DNA from: SB25 sp029560875
Lineage (GTDB): Bacteria; Bacteroidota; Bacteroidia; Bacteroidales; Tenuifilaceae
Reading direction: 5' to 3'
Assembly: GCA_035388225.1 (NCBI GenBank)
Contig: DAOOPM010000006.1
Span: 100,633 to 164,632, forward strand
DNA: 64,000 nt
A program made the translations under genes and the position numbers. Shown here piece after piece: positions 8,644 to 16,538 of the stretch (its first letter is position 1; each line of letters opens with the position of its first letter). The notes below the pieces were generated by a model. The model was given only the letters and a program-made list of their open reading frames with translations, was not told where the DNA came from and ran no database searches.

Positions 8644-9165
8644 ATGAAAAAAAGTGTTTATAAACTATTTCTTTTTGCGATGATCTGTGCTGTTGCATTA
8701 CCTTTGGGTGCGCAGACTCGCAAGGAGCGTAAAATTCTATACAATAGCCAGTACAACTACGAGATTGAACCCGTAGGCGTTGGCCAGGATGGCACTAAAG
8801 TCTTCAAGGTTTGGGGGTACGGGAAAAAAGTAGAAGACGCAGTAATGAATGCCAAGGAAGCTGCCGTTGCTGCTTGTATATTTAAAGGTCTACCTGGGGG
8901 GCAAGGTTCTGCACCCACTCCTCCAATTTGTTCTGAACCTAACGCAGAGGTGAAGCACGAGCAGTATTTCGAAAACTTTTTTAAAGTTGGTGGAAAGTAC
9001 CTTCAATTTATTGCACTAACCAATGATGGAGACCCTGCAGGTGAAGATCGTCTTAAAATTAAGAAAGGTTATAAGGTTGCCATTTATGTTCAGGTTATGT
9101 ACGATGCACTTCGTAAACAACTTGAGGCCGATGGAATAGCTCGTAGGTTAGATTCTGGTTTCTAA
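8644..9165 (+). CDS. Small exported protein with LPP20/FlgT-like motif
   Basis: 173 residues with a signal peptide ending at GAQ (near residue 24). The core reads VWGYGKKVEDAVMNAKEAA, the G-x-G followed by a regularly spaced Ala helix that I associate with LPP20/FlgT-type domains. A C-terminal beta region ends with KVAIYVQVMYDALRKQLE. No enzymatic motif is visible. It lies 17 nt after the first cluster gene and 19 nt before the DUF6175-like gene. Function unknown; a structural or assembly role in the periplasm is the likeliest reading. Confidence 0.65.
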   Translation: MKKSVYKLFLFAMICAVALPLGAQTRKERKILYNSQYNYEIEPVGVGQDGTKVFKVWGYGKKVEDAVMNAKEAAVAACIFKGLPGGQGSAPTPPICSEPNAEVKHEQYFENFFKVGGKYLQFIALTNDGDPAGEDRLKIKKGYKVAIYVQVMYDALRKQLEADGIARRLDSGF

Positions 9166-9184
9166 ACAAATTAAAACATTAACT

Positions 9185-10144
9185 ATGAAAAAGATATTTT
9201 CATTTATTATTTTATCCTTAGCTGTATTATCGGCAATGGGACAAGCTAAAAAACCAACCATTATGGTTGTTCCTAGCGATCGTTATTGCATTAGCAAAGA
9301 GTTTAAATCCACATTCGAGAATCAGGGTCAAAAGCAAACACTTCCCGATTATAAGGCTGCCTTACAGAATGATCCAGATTTACGAATGGTTATTACCAAA
9401 ATGGCTCAGATTATGGCCGATAGAGGATTCCCTTTAAAGGACTTAGAGCAAGAACTTAAAAACCTAGAGCAAGAGAGAGCCGAGTCATCAATGCTTACAA
9501 GTTCTTCATCTGGCTCTGAAATGGCCGAGAGTCCTATTGATGCATTAAAGCGTGTAGCTAAGGCCGACATTATTATGGATTTGGATTTCGAGATTAAGCG
9601 TCAAGGCCCTCAAAAATATATCACTTTTAACCTTAAAGGTTTGGATGCCTACACTGCAAAGCAAGTTTCAGGTGCAGCGGGTGCCGGAAAACCTTCCACA
9701 GCCGCAGCTCCAGAACTATTGTTGGAAGAAGCAGTGTTAAGCTATATGGATGGATTTAACGCAGGCCTTCAACGTCATTTCGATGATATGTTTGCAAAGG
9801 GACGCGAGGTTAAAGTTCAGATTAAAGTATGGAGTAACTGGGGGCAGAACCTAGAATCAGAATTTGGCGATGAGTCAAAGGAGTTAACCACAATTGTCGA
9901 GGACTGGTTTGCCGATAATTGCGTTGAAGGTCGTTATAATTTGGCCGATGCAACTGAGAACTTTATGAAGCTTGATCAGGTTCGTATACCTATGATGAAA
10001 ACGGATGCAAAAGGTCGTCAACGTGCCGTTGACACACGTGCTTTTGTTGGTGATTTACGCAAGTATTTGAACGATATGGGTGTGCCATCTAAACTTTACC
10101 TGCGTGGATTAGGCGAGGCTTGGTTGATTTTGGGTGAGAAGTAA
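9185..10144 (+). CDS. DUF6175-like exported protein
   Basis: 319 residues with a signal peptide ending near MGQ (residue 20). The start KPTIMVVPSDRYC and the body match what I recall of the Bacteroidota family DUF6175; this is recognition from memory, not a search. The N-terminal domain, with DADIIMDL-type strands, resembles the nucleotide-free TolB-N/CsgG type of alpha/beta fold. An Ala/Gly/Ser-rich linker lies near residues 160-175, and a second domain (residues 215-319) contains VWSNWGQNLESEFGDE. No catalytic site is apparent. It is the third gene of the tightly spaced cluster. Confidence 0.65.
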   Translation: MKKIFSFIILSLAVLSAMGQAKKPTIMVVPSDRYCISKEFKSTFENQGQKQTLPDYKAALQNDPDLRMVITKMAQIMADRGFPLKDLEQELKNLEQERAESSMLTSSSSGSEMAESPIDALKRVAKADIIMDLDFEIKRQGPQKYITFNLKGLDAYTAKQVSGAAGAGKPSTAAAPELLLEEAVLSYMDGFNAGLQRHFDDMFAKGREVKVQIKVWSNWGQNLESEFGDESKELTTIVEDWFADNCVEGRYNLADATENFMKLDQVRIPMMKTDAKGRQRAVDTRAFVGDLRKYLNDMGVPSKLYLRGLGEAWLILGEK

Positions 10145-10161
10145 TTTAATAAAAGAAGTAT

Positions 10162-11127
10162 ATGAAAAAGATTTTATTAATTCTGGTTGCCTTTGTATTT
10201 GGGCTAAATTTAAATGCCCAGAATAGCCAAGGTAAGACCGACGACTTAGGTCGGATAGCATTGGCGGCTATTGTTCCCGATCAGGCAGAGGGGATTCCTC
10301 AATCGGCACGTCAATTATTAGCCAATAAAATGGAACAAATTGCTGTTCAGAATGGACTTGGTGCTGCTGCATCAAATCCTAGATTCTGCATTGTACCTGT
10401 AGTTAATGTGTTAAGTAAGGAAATTACACCTACTGCACCTCCAATGCAGGCTTTAAATCTCGATGTTACGTTCTATATTGTTGATGCGGCTAGTCAAACC
10501 ATTTTTAGCCAAACCAACATTCAGGTTAAGGGTGTTGGACAAACGGAGGATAAAGCATACATGCAGGCTTTGAAAAATTTAAATGTAAAAGCTGGTCAAT
10601 TTAAGGGTTTTGTTGAGAGCGGTAAGGAAAAGATACTTGAGTACTACAACTCACAGTGCGATGTTGTGCTTAAAGGTGCACAGGCTTTGGCTGGGCAAAA
10701 GAAGTACGAGGAATCTCTTTTTACTCTTCTTTCTGTACCCGATGTTTGTCGTGAGTGTTTCGATAAAAGTATGGATTTATCTGTTGATATCTACAAGCAG
10801 TACGCCAACTATAAATGTACCGAGTACATGTCGGGTGCTAAGGCTGCATGGGCAAATATGAATGCAGACAAAGCGGCTGAGTTTTTAGGTAAAATTACTC
10901 CCGATATGGAATGCTATGAGCAGGCAGTTAAGCTAACCGATGAAATTACCCAGAAACAACTTGCCGATGGCGCAAACGTATGGCAATTTAAAATGAAACA
11001 ATACGATGACTCCGTTGAGAAGGAAAAGATGATGATTCAGGCTGGGAAAGAGGTTGCTGTATCTTGGGCTTACTGGGGACAAGGCAAACATTTTAACTGG
11101 GACTGGAGTTGGCTTTACAAAAAGTAA
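10162..11127 (+). CDS. Exported protein of the envelope cluster, unknown function
   Basis: 321 residues with a signal peptide ending at LNAQ (near residue 20). Residues 28-155 form an alpha/beta domain that includes GVGQTEDKAYMQALKNL, again a G-x-G followed by an Ala-spaced helix. Residues 165-260 are helical and tetratricopeptide-like, with paired Cys (VPDVCRECF, and single Cys residues near 213 and 247) that might form disulfides in the periplasm. The C-terminus is rich in Trp (NWDWSWLYKK). Fourth gene of the cluster, 17 nt after the DUF6175-like gene. No named family assigned. Confidence 0.65.
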   Translation: MKKILLILVAFVFGLNLNAQNSQGKTDDLGRIALAAIVPDQAEGIPQSARQLLANKMEQIAVQNGLGAAASNPRFCIVPVVNVLSKEITPTAPPMQALNLDVTFYIVDAASQTIFSQTNIQVKGVGQTEDKAYMQALKNLNVKAGQFKGFVESGKEKILEYYNSQCDVVLKGAQALAGQKKYEESLFTLLSVPDVCRECFDKSMDLSVDIYKQYANYKCTEYMSGAKAAWANMNADKAAEFLGKITPDMECYEQAVKLTDEITQKQLADGANVWQFKMKQYDDSVEKEKMMIQAGKEVAVSWAYWGQGKHFNWDWSWLYKK

Positions 11128-11188
11128 TTGTTGATATTAAAAATAATTCTCAATTTTAAAAAGAAGTTTAATCCTAAAACAAAAAGTT

Positions 11189-11767
11189 ATGAAAATTAGA
11201 CACATGTTTTTATTTGCTGGTGCTTTTGCTGGTGCATTAATGCTAGCTAGTTGTGGTGGTTCAAAACCTGCTGCTGCTGATGATTCTTTTGGAAAAGAAG
11301 TTGTTGTTCCATGTAACGATGATGAATTCCATTCCGATGCTAAATATTTCCGTGGAACAGGTAATGGCATAAGCCAGGACTTAAGTACTGCTAAGAGTAA
11401 AGCAAAAATGGATGCTAACGCTAACCTTTCTAGAAGTATCAATACAACTCTAAAAATGGTTGCTGACCGCTATGTAAATGAGCGTCAGATTGGCGAAGCT
11501 TCAGAGTTTGAGCAAAAGTTTGAGCAAATGACCCGCGAGGTTGTAAATCAACAATTAAACAACGTTGAGGTTGCTTGTTCTAAAACACTTCAAATGAAGG
11601 ATGGAAAATATCAAGTTTTCACAGCCCTTCAGGTTGATAAAGCTCAGGTTCTAAACAACATTAAGGATAAAATTAGCAAGGATCAGAAATTACAACTTGA
11701 TTACGACAAGATGAAATACGAGCAAATCTTCAACGAGGAGATGGATAAGCTTGCTAAAGGACAATAA
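11189..11767 (+). CDS. LPP20-like lipoprotein
   Basis: 192 residues. Lipoprotein signal: the hydrophobic segment ends LMLASCGG, with acylated Cys at residue 23. The mature domain begins FRGTGNGISQDLSTAKSKA, the LPP20-type pattern of a strand, G-x-G turn and Ala/Lys helix, and continues with a long amphipathic helix and a strand that ends in VFTALQVDK. The last 40 residues are a charged helix. It is probably anchored in the outer membrane facing the periplasm. It lies 61 nt after the previous gene and ends at a hairpin, so it may close the first transcription unit. Confidence 0.7.
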   Translation: MKIRHMFLFAGAFAGALMLASCGGSKPAAADDSFGKEVVVPCNDDEFHSDAKYFRGTGNGISQDLSTAKSKAKMDANANLSRSINTTLKMVADRYVNERQIGEASEFEQKFEQMTREVVNQQLNNVEVACSKTLQMKDGKYQVFTALQVDKAQVLNNIKDKISKDQKLQLDYDKMKYEQIFNEEMDKLAKGQ

Positions 11768-11783
11768 TTAGCATTAATGAATT

Positions 11784-11815
11784 GAAATCAGCAATCCTTT
11801 TGGGTTGCTGATTTC
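11784..11815 (+). terminator. Probable terminator or attenuator hairpin after the LPP20-like gene
   Basis: GAAATCAGCAA pairs with TTGCTGATTTC across a 10-nt loop. The following tract (TATTATC) is T-poor, so termination may be partial and allow read-through into the gene at 11869. Confidence 0.55.
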
Positions 11816-11868
11816 TATTATCAAAAAGAATTTTTATTACAAACCATTTTGGTTAATATATTATAACG

Positions 11869-13161
11869 ATGAAAAAATTCCTATTACTATTTGTTGCTGT
11901 AGCGTGCTTAGTAGGGCAATCTTTATCGCAGGATAAGGTGCTCGATAAGAGTAGCAAAAAACCCAAATGGATTAATGGAATTGAAAAAGATTACATTATA
12001 GTTTCGGGTAGTGGACCCGATGAGCAAACCGCTCAGCAGAGCGCTCTTACAATGATAAAGGAGCGTATAGTGTCCTCTGTGGCCGAGAATGTAAAATCAA
12101 CTTCAGAAATCAAAAAGGAAGAGGCAAATTACAATAACAATGTAAATATATTCCTAGAGAAGTTTGCATCTTCAACCACCACTCAATCAGGAAAAGTACC
12201 TTTCCTACAGGGTATTTCCTTGTCGAAGGTGGAGGAGTTTTACTGGGAGAAACTTCAACGCAAGGATAAGAGTGTATATGTAAATTATCACCTAAAATAT
12301 CCATTCCCTGAGTTTGAACTAAAGAAATTGGTGAGCGATTTTAAAATGCGCGATAACGAGTTAACCCGTCAAATGGAGGATTTGCTTGCACAAGTTGAAA
12401 CAGTTGAATCTGTTGAGCAGATTGAGAAAAATATTGCAGAGCTAAAATCACTTACCGAATACTTTATGGATGGCAGAGTAGATCAGTGTAACTTGGGTAT
12501 TACAAGGTATCGCTCATTGCTTAAATCTATAGAACTTGTAGAGTTGGAGAGTAGCCTAGGCGAGTTGAAGTACTATTTAAGATTAGGGGATAGGGCTATT
12601 TCTACCGTAAAAAAACCAACCACTAAGTCGGAATGCGCAAGAATAACTTCAACAGTAAACAACAAGGATAATGTTGTAATTAAGTACGATTACGATAACT
12701 GTTATGAAGATCCCGAAAATAATATTCTTGTAAAGTATAGGTTTGGCAATGAGGATGTTCAAAAGCCGTTCTATTTTGATATTGCCGTAAATAAAGCATC
12801 AATTTTTGTTAGCGATCCATTCCATTTTACTACAACATCTAAAGACGAAGAAAATGTAAACGGTGCAGTTCTTGACTTAACAGTCCGTTCAAAATACGAT
12901 GCTGCGTTTACAATTGAAAAAGTGGTTATAGAATGGAAAGGATTAACGCCCGTTATTATTGATGGTATTGGGCAAAGTTTTCAAGGCAAAGGCAATCACA
13001 ACTTGAAATTGAATATCAATCAGGCAATTAAAGTAAAAGAAACATCATCTACAGGGAAAACATTATCTTTACTGTCAGGATATATACATTATAGGTCTAA
13101 TGTTACAGGAGAGCTAAAGACATTCCGAATTTATAACCACAGTTATACTACCGATTGGTAA
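11869..13161 (+). CDS. Exported LPP20-domain protein, last gene of the envelope cluster
   Basis: 430 residues with a signal peptide ending at SLSQ (near residue 21). The mature start KPKWINGIEKDYIIVSGSG, then DEQTAQQSALTMI, is an LPP20/FlgT-like opening: a Trp, an exposed strand, G-x-G and an Ala-spaced helix. Residues 155-235 are a helical, probably coiled region (RQMEDLLAQVETVESVEQIEK). Residues 240-430 are beta-rich and could form an immunoglobulin-like domain. It follows the lipoprotein by 101 nt with a hairpin between them and ends at a strong bidirectional terminator. Probably part of the same system as the five genes upstream. Confidence 0.68.
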   Translation: MKKFLLLFVAVACLVGQSLSQDKVLDKSSKKPKWINGIEKDYIIVSGSGPDEQTAQQSALTMIKERIVSSVAENVKSTSEIKKEEANYNNNVNIFLEKFASSTTTQSGKVPFLQGISLSKVEEFYWEKLQRKDKSVYVNYHLKYPFPEFELKKLVSDFKMRDNELTRQMEDLLAQVETVESVEQIEKNIAELKSLTEYFMDGRVDQCNLGITRYRSLLKSIELVELESSLGELKYYLRLGDRAISTVKKPTTKSECARITSTVNNKDNVVIKYDYDNCYEDPENNILVKYRFGNEDVQKPFYFDIAVNKASIFVSDPFHFTTTSKDEENVNGAVLDLTVRSKYDAAFTIEKVVIEWKGLTPVIIDGIGQSFQGKGNHNLKLNINQAIKVKETSSTGKTLSLLSGYIHYRSNVTGELKTFRIYNHSYTTDW

Positions 13162-13173
13162 TCATTCCAAAAG

Positions 13174-13200
13174 AAAAAGGCCTTTTAAAGGCCTTTTTTT
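13174..13200. terminator. Bidirectional terminator between the envelope cluster and the siaC-like gene
   Basis: AAAAAGGCC and GGCCTTTTT flank a TTTTAAA loop, with A and T tracts on both sides, so it can serve both converging genes. The plus-side T tract runs into the stop codon of the minus-strand gene. Confidence 0.85.
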
Positions 13201-13579
13201 ATTCTTTGTAAGATTCCATTTTAAAGGGAACCTTTATGTGCTCGGCTAAATCTCGGCCAGCATCCTTAATGTCGATATCATCCTCGTTGTAAGCCCAAAC
13301 TACAGAAACTTTATTTCCTAGTTGAGCAATTTTTTCGAATCGCTTAAGAACCTGAAATAATAGTTTAGAGCTGGGAGTGTTATAGTAAACCATTTTAAAT
13401 TTAACAATGGTTTCAGGATTTGGTGCTTGTGAGTAATTGTCAATCCACTGTATAATAGGGTCGTAAAAAGCTTTAGCATCCTCGGGAAGAGAGTTTCCTG
13501 CAAATTCAAATTTTCCTGCATCTTTATCCAGAACTATAGTAGGATACTGACTTGTCCCATTTACCTTGTAAGGTTCCAT
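13199..13579 (-). CDS. SiaC-like (DUF1987) regulatory phosphoprotein
   Basis: 126 residues, cytoplasmic. The family pattern is clear: a strand-rich start, GNSLPEDAKAFYDPIIQW, VYYNTPSSK, and a C-terminal WAYNEDDIDIKDAGRDLAE followed by VPF. In Pseudomonas aeruginosa SiaC, Thr68 is phosphorylated by the kinase SiaB and dephosphorylated by the phosphatase SiaA; here Thr68 falls in NTPSSK at the same residue number. Partner proteins in that system control c-di-GMP output. No SiaA, SiaB or cyclase gene is adjacent, so this is an orphan copy whose partners must be elsewhere. It has its own promoter and a shared terminator. Confidence 0.85.
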   Translation of the reverse strand: MEPYKVNGTSQYPTIVLDKDAGKFEFAGNSLPEDAKAFYDPIIQWIDNYSQAPNPETIVKFKMVYYNTPSSKLLFQVLKRFEKIAQLGNKVSVVWAYNEDDIDIKDAGRDLAEHIKVPFKMESYKE

Positions 13580-13655
13580 ATCTATTAATTTAACTGGTGC
13601 TTGAATTGATAAATATAATGAACTTTCTTAATTCTGCAAATAGTTTTTGCAAATG

Positions 13656-13686
13656 CAAAGGTATGAATATCAAACCTAATTTCAAT
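13656..13686 (-). promoter_or_regulatory. Promoter of the siaC-like gene
   Basis: On the minus strand, ATTG (13686-13683), a 19-nt spacer and TACCTTTG (13663-13656) fit the Bacteroidota -33/-7 pattern with one mismatch in -33. It predicts a leader of about 70 nt. Confidence 0.55.
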
Positions 13687-13797
13687 AAACTTGAGCGTTT
13701 TTTGCAAATTAAAAATAGCTAAACCTCATAAAGGTATCTCGTATACAGTGCTTTATATTTTTTTTGTGTGGTTAGATATTTGGTTTTGATGGTAATT

Positions 13798-15630
13798 TTA
13801 CTTTGATTCGGGACTCAAAACTATCATTTGACACTCATTACAATTGAATACGAGTGGAAATATGTTATGATTATCCTTTAGGAAAAGTGCTTTGGTTGGC
13901 TTTGCATTCTGTTTTGATGGGCACAGCCCTAGTTCGTATTTAATGCAATATTTAGTAACCATTAATTCTATTTTCTCTTGCTTGACATCAAGTTCAAATG
14001 CATTGGCGATGTTTTTAACTCCAGATTTTTTAAGAAACTCCTTGCTTGCAGAGTTTGCTACATTTCCTTTGAAGTCAATACTAGTTAACGGATACTCCAA
14101 CTTTGAGGTCGGGACAAGCCTTTTGTTTATAGAGTAATTTCTGAGTCTTTCAAGTTTTAACCCATCCAGTAAACTTCGTCTTATTGCATTTAATTCTGAA
14201 ATGGCAAGGTGTTTTGGTTCAATACCACTATCTAGGTTGATTTTTATAACTTGGAAAATTGTTTCGCCAGATTTCGTCAGTTGATTTATGAGATTACTGG
14301 TAGCAATTTGTGGATTTTTAGCCAATTCAAAGTTATCGTCTATTGATAATTCGTGCCGAATTAAATCTTCATCAGTCGCTATAAATTGTAATTTACCATT
14401 ATCTTGCTTTACAGAGATCGATACTGATATTTTTCGGGTAGATGATTCTCCTTTCATTGCCTTATCGAACGAAAAATCGGAGTTTCTGTAAATTATTATT
14501 CCAGTTTTTAGGTCTAAAGGCTCTTGGTTTGGGTATATTTTGTTTTGTGATGTGGAGTTTACCAAAAAACCATTTAATTCGCCTTTTGAGTTGAAAAAGC
14601 ATAATCCATCACCATTGTTTATAGGTTCAGATGAGTCAATAGAAAACCAACCTGTTTCCACTTGCATAACCCTACCTAGTTGCTTTCCTATGGATTTTTG
14701 GCTATGGTACGATGCCTGCCCAGATATTCGTCCATCAACAAAATGTTTAGTGAACCCTCTATTAAAGGTGCGTTCAAGGTCGGGGGTAAAGGAGTATTCG
14801 CATCGGCCAGAAGAGAGTCTTTTGTAATCGGGTTTTGTTGAAATGATATTATTTATCAGCGAGTTGTAGAATGCCACGGTGTTTTTTACGTAGGCGACAT
14901 CCTTCATTCTCCCTTCAATCTTGAACGAGGTTATTCCCGCATCAATAAGTTGATGTATATGTTGCGATAAATTCAAATCCTTTAATGAAAGCAAATGTTT
15001 ATTCTTAACAAGAATATTGCCGTCAGAGTCTACCAAATCGTAAGCGGAACGGCATGGTTGTGCACACGCCCCACGGTTTGCACTTCGGCCAGTTATAGCC
15101 TGGCTCATATAGCATTGTCCGCTGTAACAAACGCAAAGCGCGCCATGAATAAAACACTCCAGTTCGGCAGTTGTATTTGCGCGGAAATCTATTATTTCCG
15201 TAATAGAGAGTTCTCTTGGCAAAACAACTCTCTCTATTCCCTGTTTTTCTAAAAATTGAATTTTTTCTGAAGAGTTGTTGTGCATTTGCGTGCTGGCATG
15301 TATTGAAATAGGAGGGATGTCCATATTTAGGATTGCAAAATCCTGAATAATTATTGCATCTACATTTATTCGGTAAAGGTCGTTTATTAACTTTTTAACA
15401 TCGTTGAGTTCTTCCTCGTAGATTATGGTGTTTACAGTTACATAAACCCGAGCAAAGTATTGATGTGCAAAATAGACTAACTTTTCTATGTCATCAATAG
15501 AGTTGCCTGCTTTTTCCCTCGCGCCAAACCTGTCGGCGGCAATATAAACAGCATCGGCGCCGTGTTTAATTGCAGCAATTCCAGTTTGCAAGTCCTTTGC
15601 GGGGGCAAGTAATTCTAGGATTCTAGGCAT
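13798..15630 (-). CDS. U32 family peptidase / RlhA-like rRNA hydroxylation protein
   Basis: 610 residues. N-terminal U32 domain: LLAPAKDLQTGIAAI, then KHGADAVYI, VNTIIYEEE and SIHASTQM. The signature region ECFIHGALCVCYSGQC followed by ACAQPCR supplies the conserved Cys cluster, and SLKDLNL and FKIEGRMKD follow. C-terminal extension of about 280 residues ends with a Cys-containing segment (LGLCPS, FNCNECQM). E. coli members of this size group, such as RlhA, hydroxylate 23S rRNA C2501; others act with ubiquinone or tRNA modification pathways. The start ATG directly follows the stop of the HAD gene (TAGATG), so the two genes are coupled. Substrate not determinable. Confidence 0.88.
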   Translation of the reverse strand: MPRILELLAPAKDLQTGIAAIKHGADAVYIAADRFGAREKAGNSIDDIEKLVYFAHQYFARVYVTVNTIIYEEELNDVKKLINDLYRINVDAIIIQDFAILNMDIPPISIHASTQMHNNSSEKIQFLEKQGIERVVLPRELSITEIIDFRANTTAELECFIHGALCVCYSGQCYMSQAITGRSANRGACAQPCRSAYDLVDSDGNILVKNKHLLSLKDLNLSQHIHQLIDAGITSFKIEGRMKDVAYVKNTVAFYNSLINNIISTKPDYKRLSSGRCEYSFTPDLERTFNRGFTKHFVDGRISGQASYHSQKSIGKQLGRVMQVETGWFSIDSSEPINNGDGLCFFNSKGELNGFLVNSTSQNKIYPNQEPLDLKTGIIIYRNSDFSFDKAMKGESSTRKISVSISVKQDNGKLQFIATDEDLIRHELSIDDNFELAKNPQIATSNLINQLTKSGETIFQVIKINLDSGIEPKHLAISELNAIRRSLLDGLKLERLRNYSINKRLVPTSKLEYPLTSIDFKGNVANSASKEFLKKSGVKNIANAFELDVKQEKIELMVTKYCIKYELGLCPSKQNAKPTKALFLKDNHNIFPLVFNCNECQMIVLSPESK

Positions 15631-16473
15631 CTATTTAAATATTTCGTTGAGCGTATAAGCAACCCCATCGTTTAAATTTGTAGGGGCAACATGCTTGGCG
15701 GCCTGCTTTACAATTTCAGGAGCATTTTCCATAGCTACTCCAAAGTCAACAGCCCTAATCATTTCAATATCGTTGTGGTTGTCGCCAAAGGCAACAGCGT
15801 TAGTTTTTGAAAATCCCAAATGGTTAAGCAAAAATTCGCAACCAATCGCCTTGTTTGAGTTTATGGGCGATACTTCAATATAATTATCTTTTGACCTATA
15901 GTTAGTTATCCTTTTGCTAAAATGGTGATTGGAATAGTCGATGAATTCGTCAATAGCATTAGTATTACCCATAATCATTAATTTATGGATAGGCTGCTTC
16001 TTTAGTGCTAATTCATCAATTTGTGTATCAATGTTTGGATTGACTATTGCTTTAACCCTGGTATTATTCTCTTCGCGAAGTGTCCATTCGTCGGCACAAT
16101 TAACATACCATTCATTTTCGGAGAATAATCCAAAATGTAGGTTTGTTTCTTTTGCTTTTAGAAATAGGTTTTTGGCTACTTCAATATCAATAGAATCGCT
16201 TCGAATTATGTTCTTTTGGTTGAATCCGCCCTCCATATTTTCTAGAATTAATGCCCCGTTGTAGCAGATTATAGGCGAATTCAAGCCTATTTGTTGGTAT
16301 AAATGGAGCATTCCTTCGGGCATTCGGGCGGAGACCATTACAAAAGTTACGTCGTGGTTTTGCTTAATGGCCCTTATCTTACCTGTGGTAGTGTTTGATA
16401 ATTCCCTTTCTTTGTTGAGTAGGGTTCCGTCAACATCTGAAAACACTATTCTATACTTATTTTCTTTATACAT
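15631..16473 (-). CDS. Cof-type HAD-IIB family hydrolase
   Basis: 280 residues from the ATG at 16473. An upstream in-frame TTG at 16515 is rejected because it overlaps a -7 box and a terminator hairpin. Motif I FSDVDGTLLNKE holds the nucleophile and acid Asp; motif II is VMVSARMPEG; the C2 cap occupies roughly residues 85-195; motif IV VAFGDNHNDIEMI holds the Mg-binding Asp pair; GVAMENAPE is typical of the Cof/YbiV group. These enzymes dephosphorylate sugar phosphates, FMN or PLP precursors; substrate unknown. It is translationally coupled to the U32 peptidase gene. Confidence 0.9.
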   Translation of the reverse strand: MYKENKYRIVFSDVDGTLLNKERELSNTTTGKIRAIKQNHDVTFVMVSARMPEGMLHLYQQIGLNSPIICYNGALILENMEGGFNQKNIIRSDSIDIEVAKNLFLKAKETNLHFGLFSENEWYVNCADEWTLREENNTRVKAIVNPNIDTQIDELALKKQPIHKLMIMGNTNAIDEFIDYSNHHFSKRITNYRSKDNYIEVSPINSNKAIGCEFLLNHLGFSKTNAVAFGDNHNDIEMIRAVDFGVAMENAPEIVKQAAKHVAPTNLNDGVAYTLNEIFK

Positions 16474-16474
16474 A

Positions 16475-16510
16475 ACAAAAAATGAAGGGCTGCCCATTAA
16501 TAAGCAGCCC
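16475..16510 (-). terminator. Terminator of the TPR gene
   Basis: Stem GGGCTGC / GCAGCCC with a 10-nt loop. On the minus strand it is followed by TTCATTTTTTG, a usable T tract. The hairpin lies between the TPR gene and the HAD gene, both on the minus strand. Confidence 0.6.
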
Positions 16511-16512
16511 TG

Positions 16513-16520
16513 CAAAGTTA
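16513..16520 (-). promoter_or_regulatory. -7 box of the HAD-U32 operon, adjoining the TPR terminator
   Basis: TAACTTTG on the minus strand is a perfect TAnnTTTG. Transcription would start inside the adjacent hairpin, placing the stem at or near the 5' end of the mRNA. No clear -33 element. Confidence 0.45.
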
Positions 16521-16538
16521 GAAATAAAATAGTTTAAA

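Noticed and set aside
16474..16515. In-frame TTG at 16515 as start of the HAD hydrolase
   Set aside because: It overlaps the TAACTTTG box and the codons that follow lie in the terminator hairpin. The ATG at 16473 gives the normal family N-terminus.
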